The notes: generated by a model not told the origin, from the letters alone. A DNA stretch of 64,000 nucleotides from CAYWMY01 sp046352935 (GCA_046352935.1 JAXMGR010000011.1:1-64000), one strand, 5' to 3'; counted from the first letter of the stretch, positions 1-8,573 are shown. Program-made: numbers and translations.

Positions 1-290
1 TGGGGCAGCTGCACGCAGTACTGGACGACGTATACCTATGACCTCGTTGGCCGGCGCACGCAGGTGTCACGGCCGATCAGCCAGAGCGACTCGACGCTGC
101 AGACGACCACGACCTACTATGAAGGTCTGACGACCCGGGTCGTCGACGCCGAGGGCAAGGAATCCACCAAGAGCGGGAATGTGGTCGGCCTGCCGGCACG
201 ATCCACAGATCACGCGGGTTATTACCAGAACTTCTCGTTACGATGACCTGCACCGGCTCGACTATTCGACGCTGAAGGTCGGGGCCGGAG
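1..290 (+). pseudogene. RHS/YD-repeat protein fragment, frameshifted 3' end
   Basis: The first frame is open from the window edge and reads a YD-repeat signature (YTYDLVGRRTQV) before stopping at 244-246. Just before that stop, in the +1-shifted frame, a second repeat-like string (SRYDDLHRLDYSTLK, from about 233) continues for roughly 15 codons. YD repeats build the cocoon shell of RHS/Wap polymorphic toxins. The frame break and lack of any toxin tip suggest a decayed 3' end or displaced tip. The 5' part lies outside the window, so size and intactness of the whole gene are unknown. It sits directly upstream of the ATPase module, a position where toxin tips, immunity genes or defence genes often accumulate. 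Confidence 0.6.
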
Positions 291-365
291 CCCGATGCGC
301 CGTTACGCCCCAAGGGGACTTCGCTCCGGCACGTCGTGTGATGAAAAGAACGACAGGATCCGACT

Positions 366-2120
366 ATGCAGCTAAAGCGCATTCATCTCGCGAACTTTCA
401 GAGCATCAGGGGTCCGGTAACTATTGATCTCGCTCCATTGACCCTGCTGTATGGGCCAAACTCAGCGGGAAAAAGCGCCGTCGCTGATGCGATTGATCTC
501 GCCAGCGAGATTCTGGTTTCCACCGGTAGCTTGGATCATGCGCAGAAATGGCTGCATCGGCGAGATAGTAGCCAGAGAATGGTTCTGGGATTTGGCGGGT
601 CCCAGCACTGGGAAGTTGAGCACACGCTGAGGATGTTGGAGCTGAGCCGCCTGGTGGGCGCGCCCATCGGTGTTTATGCGGACAGTGGCCTGCAGCTTCC
701 GCTCCATGTCGCAGAGCGCCTGTTCTGGGAACGCCCATACGAGGCTGCCGGCGAAGGACATGCGGGCCGCGAAGAGTGCGAACTCGACGTGACCGTTGAG
801 CTGGCGTTCCGGAGTGGAGTGCCGACGCTCGATACGGTCAGCATTGTGGTCGACGGGGCGATGCTTGCGACCCTGTCTCGGGCCGGTCACGAGGTTACCG
901 TTGCGCTGGATCATCCAAAATTCTGCAAAGCGAACGCGCTTCTGAGTGAGAAGCGGGAATTGGGGAAGTTAGCAAATGACGTCCGTGGTCTGCTGCCAGA
1001 GGCACACCGAGACCTCGTTCAATGGACAGATTCGCGCCTAAGAGTGTCCGCGCTTTTCTCGCCAATAGTGCAGCTGGGTCTGGCTGACGGATTCACCACC
1101 GGCCTACCGGGATTGGAACAGACAGGGACATGGATCTCTGTGCCCGAGTACTCCGACGACAACCTGTCCAGTCTTCTACTCGATGAGCTTTACGGCGCCG
1201 GAAAGGACCTGACGGCGGTCAACCGACTGCGGGAGTTCTTATGCGGCCTGATCTTGATTCCCGCGCGCATCGTCGGAGCGACTGCGCGGCGGATGCTGCG
1301 CCTGGGACCGCTTCGGGAAGTTCCCTCCGCCAGTGACCTCGCCGGCTGGGGGCGAGCGTCCGCGTCGGATGTGTCCGAGCAGCCGATGCGCAGCGATTGG
1401 GTCCGTGGGCGTTCTGCTTGGTTTGAGTTGACCCGAGACAAGCAAGTCCCCACCTGGCCCACCGAAACGGATACCCATCCAGAAGAGCCGTTGGTCCAAG
1501 TCGTTAACGAGTGGCTAACGCCGGTCCAGCGCCTGAATATGGGCTACGAGCTTCGTGTCGTGCGGTACTCGACCGTGTTTGAGAGTGGTCAGGCGCCCGT
1601 GGACCTTCCTGCCGGCTACCCGAAGGATGGCGTGCGGCAGTCAGCAGTGTATCTATGGGATCGAACACTCCAGCTGCCGGTCGCGCCCGACGACGTGGGA
1701 ACTGGCGTCGCGCAAGTGGTTCCGGTCCTGGCAGCGCTGGCCAGCGAGTCTCTGTCGTTCATTGAGCAGCCCGAGCTGCATCTCCACCCACGCCTGCAGG
1801 CCCAGCTCGCAGACTTTGTGATTAGCAGGGTCCAGTTGGCTCAGCGCCTTGAGCGAACCTTTCTGTGTCTCATCGAGACGCACAGCGAGCACCTCGCGCT
1901 CCGCGTGTTGCGGAGAATACGCGACACGGCACGGTCGGATGTACACCATAGGGATTGTTCGCTTACGCCGAGCGACGTTGCCTTCTATTACTTCGAGCCA
2001 AGGGATGGAGAAACCCAGGTGCACCACATACGGGTTGATCTGCAAGGTCGATTTGTAGATCGCTGGCCGCGGGGCTTCTTCGATGAGCGTTCCGAGGACT
2101 TATTCGATGACGCTGATTAG
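366..2120 (+). CDS. AAA/ABC-like ATPase with DUF3696-type C-terminus; putative defence ATPase
   Basis: 584 aa. It starts with an SMC/RecF-like strand and P-loop GPNSAGKS at residues 30-37. An ABC-type Walker B region FIEQPELHLHP lies at about 465-475 and an IETHSEHL switch-like segment at about 503-510. The end, RWPRGFFDERSEDL, matches the C-terminal WP-GFF pattern of DUF3696. Such single-chain ATPases act as sensors or motors in several antiphage systems (compare OLD, PtuA, AriA), usually paired with an effector. Here the next gene overlaps it, which indicates a two-gene operon. Third-position A/T use is clearly higher than in the metabolic genes of this window, a sign of recent transfer. 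ATPase family is firm; the defence role is inference. Confidence 0.85.
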   Translation: MQLKRIHLANFQSIRGPVTIDLAPLTLLYGPNSAGKSAVADAIDLASEILVSTGSLDHAQKWLHRRDSSQRMVLGFGGSQHWEVEHTLRMLELSRLVGAPIGVYADSGLQLPLHVAERLFWERPYEAAGEGHAGREECELDVTVELAFRSGVPTLDTVSIVVDGAMLATLSRAGHEVTVALDHPKFCKANALLSEKRELGKLANDVRGLLPEAHRDLVQWTDSRLRVSALFSPIVQLGLADGFTTGLPGLEQTGTWISVPEYSDDNLSSLLLDELYGAGKDLTAVNRLREFLCGLILIPARIVGATARRMLRLGPLREVPSASDLAGWGRASASDVSEQPMRSDWVRGRSAWFELTRDKQVPTWPTETDTHPEEPLVQVVNEWLTPVQRLNMGYELRVVRYSTVFESGQAPVDLPAGYPKDGVRQSAVYLWDRTLQLPVAPDDVGTGVAQVVPVLAALASESLSFIEQPELHLHPRLQAQLADFVISRVQLAQRLERTFLCLIETHSEHLALRVLRRIRDTARSDVHHRDCSLTPSDVAFYYFEPRDGETQVHHIRVDLQGRFVDRWPRGFFDERSEDLFDDAD

Positions 2121-3048
2121 GGAGTTCGCGATTCAGCCGTCGGCTGTCGGGAGCTGGCGTGACTTCAGGTATGTATTCGAGAAACTGGGGTTCTCGGAAG
2201 GCCGACTGGGTACCCGCCTGCCAAAGGATTGGGACAACAAGGTACTTGGGAGCTGTTCAGATGAAATCGATCGGAAGCGCATAGAGTGCGCTCTTCAGCG
2301 TCATGCTCAGTCGCGACTGACTGATCCGCCGGTATTTGGAAATGCGCGTCTGGCAACGTGGGTCGACGAAGTGAGTGCGGCACATGCTCGGCGGAAGCTG
2401 TCCGGCGTTGTCTTGGCGAATGGAACGACGGTGAAGTTCTCGGATCCTCCTTCGACGACGATAGCGGATGCTAATGAAGAATTCTTTCGGGCGGAACGTT
2501 CGAGATGGGTGCCGTGCACAGCCAAGGATCTCGCAGAGATGGCGCGCGTTCTGTTCCGGCTTTCTCCGAAGGTAGTATTGGTGGATCCGCATCTTAATCC
2601 GCGGACCACGATGAATGCGGAATGGATCGAGCCAGTCAAAGAGCTACTCCGAGTCGGTCGAGCTGGGGGATGCCACGTCGTGGAAATCCTGACGTCTACA
2701 GCTTGTTTGCCCAAAAGCCCCGATCATGAGGTCTACAAGTTCCTTGAGGTTTGCTCGGAGGAGGCAGGTCGCCTTTCGCAGGTCAGCATCGCATTTCTAA
2801 ATCCGGAGACCGTGCCTAACCGGCTCCATGGTCGATACTTGATTTCAGAGTCGGGTGCCCTCCGGTATGAAAAAGGATTCAGAGCCGTGGGTGCGGATGT
2901 CAGCAACGACGTCAGCATTGTCGATGGTGGGATGCATGCAGAGTTGGTAACGGGATTCATGCACGATTTGGAAGAGCTTAACGTTAAGTGGCGGGCGGAG
3001 TGGCCGCGGAAACATCCAACGCACAGGTTGGACCATCGTCGGCCGTGA
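2083..3048 (+). CDS. Putative PLD-like effector partner of the ATPase
   Basis: 321 aa from the ATG at 2083, overlapping the ATPase gene by 38 bp. An ATG at 2107 (overlap 14 bp, giving MTLIREFA at the N-terminus) is an equally plausible start. I do not recognise a named family for the whole chain. The second half contains KVVLVDPHLNP, resembling the strand and turn before the active site in phospholipase-D-fold proteins, and LHGRYLISESGALRYEKG, resembling the H-x-R-Y variant of the PLD motif used by MITD1-like and defence-associated PLD domains. It has no membrane segment or signal peptide. Overlap with the upstream ATPase and the shared A/T-rich composition indicate that the two genes moved and act together. 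A nuclease or phosphodiesterase effector role is inferred only from these motifs. Confidence 0.6.
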   Translation: MSVPRTYSMTLIREFAIQPSAVGSWRDFRYVFEKLGFSEGRLGTRLPKDWDNKVLGSCSDEIDRKRIECALQRHAQSRLTDPPVFGNARLATWVDEVSAAHARRKLSGVVLANGTTVKFSDPPSTTIADANEEFFRAERSRWVPCTAKDLAEMARVLFRLSPKVVLVDPHLNPRTTMNAEWIEPVKELLRVGRAGGCHVVEILTSTACLPKSPDHEVYKFLEVCSEEAGRLSQVSIAFLNPETVPNRLHGRYLISESGALRYEKGFRAVGADVSNDVSIVDGGMHAELVTGFMHDLEELNVKWRAEWPRKHPTHRLDHRRP

Positions 3049-3298
3049 CCGCTGGCTGGCGGCTAAGTCCGACCTAGACGACGCGTACGAAGCCCGACGT
3101 CCCGACCTGTCGTTTGGCCCGCGCGGTGAGCCGGACGGGTTCACGGCCGCAGCGCGAGCCACACCCGGAAAGAACCGGTGAGCTCGGTCGAAGTAGCCCG
3201 GAAGAGGGCGAGCCGAGCAGAGCCATGAGTGACCTGCTGGTCGATTTTCGGACCAGTTGATTCTTTGGGAAGATGGCCCTTCGGGAAGCGAGGGGACC

Positions 3299-3562
3299 AT
3301 GAAGAAGACGCGATTTACGGAAGAGCAGATGGTCAAGATTCTGCGCGAGGCGGACAAGGCGCCCGTGGCGGAGGTGGCCAAGAGGCACGGGGTCAGCGAC
3401 GTCACGATTTACGCGTGGCGCAAGCGCTTTGGGCAGCTTGAGGCGGTGGACGTGAAGCGGCTACGCGCGCTTGAGGCCGAGAACGCCCGGCTCAAGAAGG
3501 TGCTGGCCGAGCGGGTCATGGACATCGAGATCCTGAAGGAAGTCGCTGCAAAAAAATGGTGA
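3299..3562 (+). CDS. IS3-family transposase OrfA (helix-turn-helix)
   Basis: 87 aa from the ATG at 3299, directly after a GGGG-containing leader. It has the HTH_Tnp_1 pattern: TEEQMVKILREADK, then VAKRHGVSDVTIYAWRKRFG as the DNA-recognition helix. A leucine-rich coiled stretch (LRALEAENARLKKVLAE) follows and ends near the A7 run. It binds the IS ends. The longer in-frame start at 3257 would add residues unlike the family, so 3299 was chosen. Its stop at 3560-3562 lies just after the frameshift site, so a fused OrfAB can be produced. Confidence 0.88.
   Translation: MKKTRFTEEQMVKILREADKAPVAEVAKRHGVSDVTIYAWRKRFGQLEAVDVKRLRALEAENARLKKVLAERVMDIEILKEVAAKKW
3550..3556 (+). promoter_or_regulatory. 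Slippery A7 for programmed -1 frameshift
   Basis: Seven consecutive A residues lie in the overlap of orfA (frame 2) and orfB (frame 1). A -1 shift on this run takes ribosomes from orfA into orfB, the standard way IS3 elements make the OrfAB transposase. The orfB ATG also uses the last A of the run. Confidence 0.7.
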
Positions 3563-4407
3563 GCGCGTGCGTGCGCCGGCAACAGATCGCTTTCGTCTGC
3601 CAGCGAGGGCGATCGGTACGGCGAGCGTGCGCGCTTCTCGGTGTGGCGCGATCGACAATCGGGTACGAGTCGAAGCGGGTTCAGCGCGATGCGCCGGCTG
3701 TGACGGTGATGCGGGAGCTGGCGGCGCAGTATCCGCGGTATGGCTATCGCCGCATCCAGGTCTTTCTGGAACGCCGTGGTCATGTGATGAGCACGGATCG
3801 GGCACACCGCCTCTGGCGGCTGCACCAGCTGCAGGTGCCAAGAAAGCGGCCACGGCGGCGTGTGGCCGCCAGTCGCCCACGCCCATTGCCGGCAACGGGT
3901 GCGGGTCAGATGTGGGCCTACGACTTCGTATTCGATGCCTGCGCCAACGGGCAGCAGCTCAAGTGCCTGACCGTGGTCGATGAGTTCACCAGGGAGTGCC
4001 TGGCCATCGACGTCGCCGGCAGCATCCGCTCTGGCAGGGTGATCGAGGTGCTGAGCAAGCTGGTCAGCGTTCACGGCAGCCCGCGGCACCTCCGTTCCGA
4101 CAACGGCCCGGAGTTCGTGTCCAGAGCCGTGCTGCGCTGGCTCCATCAGGCCAACATCGACACGGCACACATTGATCCGGGCAAGCCCTGGCAGAACGGC
4201 AACAACGAATCGTTCAATGGCAAGTTCCGCGACGAGTGCTTGTCGATGGAGTGGTTCCGAAACCGGATCGATGCCAAGATCGTCATCGAACACTACCGCC
4301 GCCACTACAACGAGGTGCGACCACACAGCAGCCTGGGACAGATGACGCCGGCAGAGTTCAAGCAGCAGTTATCATCAACCAACAATCCGGAGTCGGCCAT
4401 CTCCTAA
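3556..4407 (+). CDS. IS3-family transposase OrfB (DDE integrase core)
   Basis: 283 aa. An N-terminal HTH_21-like region (YPRYGYRRIQVFLERRG) is followed by an rve integrase core. The catalytic residues are the first D in WAYDFVFDA, the second D in RSDNGPEFVS and the E in NNESFNGKFRDE; the ending HYNEVRPHSSLGQMTPAEF is typical of the family. It is probably translated mostly as an OrfAB fusion through the A7 site. No internal stop was seen, so the element looks potentially active. Confidence 0.9.
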   Translation: MVSACVRRQQIAFVCQRGRSVRRACALLGVARSTIGYESKRVQRDAPAVTVMRELAAQYPRYGYRRIQVFLERRGHVMSTDRAHRLWRLHQLQVPRKRPRRRVAASRPRPLPATGAGQMWAYDFVFDACANGQQLKCLTVVDEFTRECLAIDVAGSIRSGRVIEVLSKLVSVHGSPRHLRSDNGPEFVSRAVLRWLHQANIDTAHIDPGKPWQNGNNESFNGKFRDECLSMEWFRNRIDAKIVIEHYRRHYNEVRPHSSLGQMTPAEFKQQLSSTNNPESAIS

Positions 4408-4440
4408 GTCATGAATGGCCCGAAGAAGGCCGGCAGGTCA

Positions 4441-4736
4441 CAGCAGCGTAGATCCCGACCCCAGAACCTGCCAAGACGAGTTCGGGCACGGCACGGCGGC
4501 TCGCGCGTCCGGCAACGGCTGGGAAGTGTCACCCATGTGCCCGGAATGGGCTTGCCATCCTCGCCTGCGCCCTCCGGTCGGGAGGGGCATGGGGTATGAC
4601 TTGTCCCGTGTGGCAGACTCCAAGTCCCAGGAAGGGACAACGAGAACGCTGAGGTGACGGCACACCACGACCGCGCGTGGGTGTCGATCTGCGTGCTGGT
4701 GCAGGGTCCTTATCCCGGGGGTGAGGACTGGCCTCG
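4441..4736. other. Intergenic stretch between IS3 end and FKBP gene
   Basis: No ORF here has family features, and short ORFs on both strands look like GC-rich noise. The GGTCGGGAGGGGC and GTCCCAGGAAGGGAC patches can form small hairpins. The latter (GTCC-CAGGAA-GGGAC, imperfect) could be part of a terminator for the leftward gene, but it has no T tract. It may be leftover DNA from the mobile region. Confidence 0.4.
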
Positions 4737-5444
4737 TCAGGGCTTGACGATGTCGAGCAGCTGGATGTCGAACACCAGTGTCGCGCCGCCCGGGATGCGG
4801 GGTGGCGAACCGCGATCGCCATACGCCAGATCCGACGGGCAGACGATGCGGGCATTGCCGCCGACCTTCATCTGCTGCACGGCCTCGGTCCAGCAGGGAA
4901 CGACGCCATTGAGCGGAAAGGTGGCCGGCTCGCCGCGGCGGATCGAGCTGTCGAACGTGGTGCCGTCGATCAGGCGGCCCTCGTAGTGCACCTTGACCTT
5001 GTCCGTGGCCGACGGGCTCGCGCCGGTGCCGGCCTTGACGGTCGTCATCACGATGCCCGAGCGGGTTCGCGTCGCGCCCGTCTCGGCCGCGGCCTTGTCC
5101 TGGTATGCCTTGCCCAGTTCTTTCTGCCGCGCGAGCACCATCGGCCGGCGCTCCTTCTCGAGCGCCTGGATCAGCGGCATCGCGCTCTCGAGGTCCACGG
5201 TCGCCTTGCCGCCGCTCTCATCGGCGATCCCGGCCTGCACGCGTGCGATCTCGGCGGGGCTGAGCGCGAAGGACTGCAGGTTCCTCGCGAGCAGCACGCC
5301 GATCGCGTACACGGCCTTGTCCGCGTCCGCGTCCGCGGCCGCGGCTGCCTGATCCGGCGGCGCGGGCGAATCCGCGCTCTGCACCGTCAGCGGCACGAGC
5401 AGCAGACTCGCGGCAAACACGCTTGTGGAGTGACGGCAAGGCAT
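4737..5444 (-). CDS. FKBP-type peptidyl-prolyl cis-trans isomerase, periplasmic
   Basis: 235 aa. A signal peptide (residues 1 to about 23, hydrophobic FAASLLLVPLTV then QSA) is followed by an FKBP_N-like helical dimerisation region at about 40-120 (YAIGVLLARNL, LIQALEKERRPMVLARQK). The FKBP domain at about 140-235 has VKVHYEGRLIDGTTFDSS, AYGDRG and TLVFDIQLLDI, all family hallmarks. It catalyses proline isomerisation and acts as a chaperone for secreted or outer-membrane proteins, like FkpA and Mip. Length matches that subgroup. It stands alone between the IS and the polyamine genes. Confidence 0.92.
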   Translation of the reverse strand: MPCRHSTSVFAASLLLVPLTVQSADSPAPPDQAAAAADADADKAVYAIGVLLARNLQSFALSPAEIARVQAGIADESGGKATVDLESAMPLIQALEKERRPMVLARQKELGKAYQDKAAAETGATRTRSGIVMTTVKAGTGASPSATDKVKVHYEGRLIDGTTFDSSIRRGEPATFPLNGVVPCWTEAVQQMKVGGNARIVCPSDLAYGDRGSPPRIPGGATLVFDIQLLDIVKP

Positions 5445-5562
5445 GCGGTGCTCTCGCAGTGTTGTTCAGAAAAATCAATTTATCATGAAGCCGCGCCCGC
5501 CGGCTCTCCAAGGCGTTGGCGACGCACGGTCTTGACCCTGTGCGCTTCCTCCGGGCGAGTCG

Positions 5563-6891
5563 TCAGAGCAGATCGCGCAGCCGGTACCAGAGCATCGCGA
5601 GCACGAGGGCCGGGCGGCGCAGCGCGAGCCCGCCGGGGAAGTCGCGATGCGGGATGCGCGCGAACAGATCGAAGCGCTCGGCCTGGCCGGCGATGACTTC
5701 GGCCGCGAGCCGTCCCGCCATGCCGGTCAGCACCATGCCGTGCCCCGAGAAGCCCTGCAGGAAGTACACGTTGGGCCGCAGGCGGCCGAAGTGCGGCGCG
5801 CGGCTCATGGTGATGTCGACGTAGCCGCCCCAGGCATAGTCGACGTCGACGTCCGCGAGCTGCGGGAACACGCGCAGCATGCGTGCGCGCGTGGCGCGCT
5901 TCGTGCCGAGCGGATCGAGACCCGAGTAGCTGACGCGCCCGCCGAACAGCAGCCGGTGGTCGGCCGACAGCCGGAAGTAGTCGAGCACCCAGTTGATGTC
6001 CGTGACCGCCATGTCGTTGGCGATGAGCCGCCGTGCGCGCCCGGCGCCGAGCGGTGCGGTCGCGATGATGTAGGTGCCGACCGCCATGATCTTGCGGTGG
6101 AGTTCGGGCACGAGGCCGCCGAGCCCCGCATTGCCTGCGAGCACGACGTGGCTCGCGCGCACGGCGCCGCTCGCCGTGTGCAGCATCACGGTCGGCCCGT
6201 GCTCGATGCGTGTGACGGGACTGCTCTCGAAGATTCGCGCGCCGGCGGCCTCGGCGGCGGCCGCGAGTCCACGCGTGTACCTGAGCGGGTGGCAGTGGCC
6301 GCTGTGGGTGTCGTAGAGCCCGCCGCGGTAGCGCTCGGTCTCCAGCAGGCTGTGCAGTTCCGCGCCTTCGATGTAGCGCGTCGAGCCGTAGCCATAGCGG
6401 GTTGCGAGTTCCTCCTGCCAGGCACGCAGTTCGGTCTCCTGCCGTGGTTTGATGGCCGCGTGCAGCTGGCCCCACTTCAGGTCGCAGTCGATGCCGTGGC
6501 GCGTGACGCGCTCGCGCACGAGGTCGAGGCCCTCGAGGCTCATGTCCCACAGTGCGCGTGCGCCCGCTTCGCCGAGCACGCGCTCCAGTTTCTCCTGGCC
6601 GCAGGCATAGCCGTGGATGAGCTGGGCGCCGGAACGGCCGGAGGCGCCGTAGCCGATGTGCCGGGCCTCGACGAGCGCCACGCGATAGCCGCGCTGCGCG
6701 AGCTCCAGCGCCGCGGAGCAGCCCGCGAGGCCACCACCCAGCACGGCGACATCGGCCGTGACCGTGCCGTCGAGCCGCGGGCGCGGTGTTGCCGCGCCGG
6801 CGCTCGCTTCGTAATACGACGGCGGGTGGCGATCGGGATCCGCGGGCGAGGGGCTCGCGCCGCGGGCGGGTGTCGGTGTCGCGGGTTGCAT
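5563..6891 (-). CDS. puuB: Gamma-glutamylputrescine oxidase-like FAD oxidoreductase
   Basis: 442 aa, a DAO-family flavoprotein. A dinucleotide-binding VLGGGLAGCSAALELAQRG lies at about 50-68 and an ATG motif-like HVVLAGNAGL in the middle. The C-terminal YFLQGFSGHGMVLTGMAG closes the FAD site. PuuB oxidises gamma-glutamylputrescine to the aldehyde. The ATG at 6891 was chosen because it lies 11 bp after the PuuA stop; the open frame extends further upstream, but only over the neighbouring gene. Pairing with a PuuA homologue in one operon supports the polyamine role; related oxidases for other gamma-glutamylated amines cannot be excluded. Confidence 0.85.
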   Translation of the reverse strand: MQPATPTPARGASPSPADPDRHPPSYYEASAGAATPRPRLDGTVTADVAVLGGGLAGCSAALELAQRGYRVALVEARHIGYGASGRSGAQLIHGYACGQEKLERVLGEAGARALWDMSLEGLDLVRERVTRHGIDCDLKWGQLHAAIKPRQETELRAWQEELATRYGYGSTRYIEGAELHSLLETERYRGGLYDTHSGHCHPLRYTRGLAAAAEAAGARIFESSPVTRIEHGPTVMLHTASGAVRASHVVLAGNAGLGGLVPELHRKIMAVGTYIIATAPLGAGRARRLIANDMAVTDINWVLDYFRLSADHRLLFGGRVSYSGLDPLGTKRATRARMLRVFPQLADVDVDYAWGGYVDITMSRAPHFGRLRPNVYFLQGFSGHGMVLTGMAGRLAAEVIAGQAERFDLFARIPHRDFPGGLALRRPALVLAMLWYRLRDLL

Positions 6892-6902
6892 CGGCCGTAT
6901 CG

Positions 6903-8282
6903 TCACACGCGCGTCAGCAGCCAGTCGAATTCCAGCGGCGACACGTGGCTGGAGAAGTCCGCGAGTTCCGCGGCCTTGACGCCGGCATAGAGGTCGACGA
7001 AGCGGCTGCCGAGATACTCGCGCAGCACCGTGCTCCGGCGGAAACGTTCGAGAGCGACGGGCCAGTGCACCGGCAGCGGTGTGGCCTCGGCGGAGACGTG
7101 GTACGCGTTGCCGGCGAGCGGTGGACCGGGGTCCCGGCCGCACGCGAGGCCGTGATGCATGCCGGCCAGCACGATGGCCGTGAGCAGATAGGGATTCACG
7201 TCCGCGCCGGCGACGCGATGCTCGAGGCGACGGTCCGTGGCACCCGAGGGCGGCACGCGCACCGCGACGCCGCGGTTGTTGTGTCCCCAGGTGGCGTGCA
7301 TGGGCACGTAGCTCTCGGGGCGGAAGCGCCGGTAGGAATTGGCGTTCGGCGCGAACACCGCCATGCCGTCGGGCATCGTGTCGATGAGGCCGGCGGCCGC
7401 ATGACGCAGGCGCGGGTTCGCGAAGGGTTCATCCGCCGCGAACGCGTTGTGTCCCGCGCGGTCGACGAGGCTCACGTGCACGTGCGTGCCGCTGCCCGCC
7501 GCGTCGCGGTAGGGCTTCGCCATGAAGCTGGCGATGAGGCCGTGGCGCTCGGCGATACCCTTGACGATGCGTTTCAGCCGCACCGCATGATCGCAGGCGC
7601 GCGCCGCATCGGCGACGTGATGCAGGTTCACCTCCCACTGGTTGGGCCCGCATTCGGCGAGCGCCGTGCCGGCCGGCACGTCCTGCGCCGCGCAGGCATC
7701 CGCGATGTCGCGCAGGATCGCCGTGGCGCTCGCGACGTCGACCATGGAGTTGATCTGCGTGTGACGTTCGCGCCGTCCGGTGCGCGCGCTCACGGGCGGC
7801 TGTACGTGGCCGTCTTCGGTGCGGTCGCGGTCGACCAGATAAAACTCGAGTTCGATGGCGACCACGGGTTCGAGCCCGTCGCTGCGGAACCGGCCCACGA
7901 CGCTCTCGAGGACGTGGCGCGGGTCGCCGAAGAACGGCTGGCCGTCGAGCTCGTGCATCTGCACCTGCTGCTGGGCGATGTCGGGTCCGAGCCACGGCAC
8001 CGGCACGAGCGAGGCCGGAACGGGCAGGCAGGCGCGGTCCGCGTCGCCATCGTCGAAGCCGAGTCCCGTGCTCTCGATGGTCTCGCCGAGGATGTCGAGC
8101 GCGAACATCGAACCCGGCAGGTAGACGCCGCGCATGCAGGCCGCCACGAGTTCCTCGCGCGCGACCCGCTTGCCGCGCAGCACACCGTTGATGTCCGCGA
8201 GCAGCAGGTCGACCCAGCGGACGCCGGGATGGCGGCTCAGGAACTGCTGCGCGGCCGCGACAGCGGCGGCGGTGTCGGCCAT
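6903..8282 (-). CDS. puuA: Gamma-glutamylputrescine synthetase-like (glutamine synthetase family), copy 1
   Basis: 459 aa. The beta-grasp N-domain (VDLLLADINGVLRGKRV) is followed by the catalytic glutamine synthetase core: ELEFYL, GPNQWEVNLHH, SGTHVHVSLVD as the metal and ATP region, NSYRRF, and the HRVAGADVNPYL C-terminal motif. PuuA ligates glutamate to putrescine using ATP. It heads a leftward operon with the PuuB-like oxidase and is divergent from puuD. A second homologue lies at 9323-10660; the two differ clearly in sequence, so they may handle different amines. Confidence 0.87.
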   Translation of the reverse strand: MADTAAAVAAAQQFLSRHPGVRWVDLLLADINGVLRGKRVAREELVAACMRGVYLPGSMFALDILGETIESTGLGFDDGDADRACLPVPASLVPVPWLGPDIAQQQVQMHELDGQPFFGDPRHVLESVVGRFRSDGLEPVVAIELEFYLVDRDRTEDGHVQPPVSARTGRRERHTQINSMVDVASATAILRDIADACAAQDVPAGTALAECGPNQWEVNLHHVADAARACDHAVRLKRIVKGIAERHGLIASFMAKPYRDAAGSGTHVHVSLVDRAGHNAFAADEPFANPRLRHAAAGLIDTMPDGMAVFAPNANSYRRFRPESYVPMHATWGHNNRGVAVRVPPSGATDRRLEHRVAGADVNPYLLTAIVLAGMHHGLACGRDPGPPLAGNAYHVSAEATPLPVHWPVALERFRRSTVLREYLGSRFVDLYAGVKAAELADFSSHVSPLEFDWLLTRV

Positions 8283-8337
8283 GGATGTTCCCCGCAGGCG
8301 CGGCCGGCGGCTCGCGCATCGCGGCCGGGTCGGGCCC

Positions 8338-8568
8338 GGCGTTTAAGATTTTGATGGACTTCGCGGTCCCCTGTCGGGCGGCGAGCATAAGCGCCAAGCC
8401 TCGGATGCGGCAAGGTTAGTGCGCTGCAATATGGCGCATTGCCGGCCCGAAAGAGCCGATTTCCCCTCGTTCCGGGCGCGGTGGCGGCGGGCATCGGACC
8501 CATGGAATGTGCGAGAATGCAGCCATCGAACAGCGCTCCACATCGCTGGGGCGTTTAAAAAAATAGAC
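8338..8568. promoter_or_regulatory. Divergent puuA/puuD control region with repeated GGCGTTTAA motif
   Basis: The gap between the two start codons (8283-8573) has no gene. GGCGTTTAAGATTTTGATGGAC-like sequence begins at 8338 and GGCGTTTAAAAAAATAGAC begins at 8550, in the same orientation, one near each end of the gap. A short inverted pair GCAAT-N7-ATTGC lies between them, at about 8428. A shared regulator such as a PuuR-like repressor could bind the repeats. This is a visual observation only. Confidence 0.35.
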
Positions 8569-8573
8569 AGTTT

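Larger units (their letters stand above)
3230..4440 (+). mobile_element. IS3-family insertion sequence (IS407-like), complete
   Basis: A 1,211-bp element with imperfect terminal inverted repeats. The left end begins TGACCTGCTGGTCGATTTTC; the right end read inward begins TGACCTGCCGGCCTTCTTCG, agreeing in TGACCTGC-GG-C and again at TTCGG-CCA further in. It carries overlapping orfA and orfB with a slippery A7. OrfB contains the D-D-E catalytic core and resembles the IS407 group, which normally makes 4-bp target duplications. The 4 bases outside the left end (TGAG) and right end (CAGC) do not match, so either flank may have been rearranged after insertion. Confidence 0.88.

Noticed and set aside
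4411..4660. Several 60-80-codon ORFs between the IS3 end and FKBP
   Set aside because: Overlapping on both strands, no ribosome sites or recognisable motifs.
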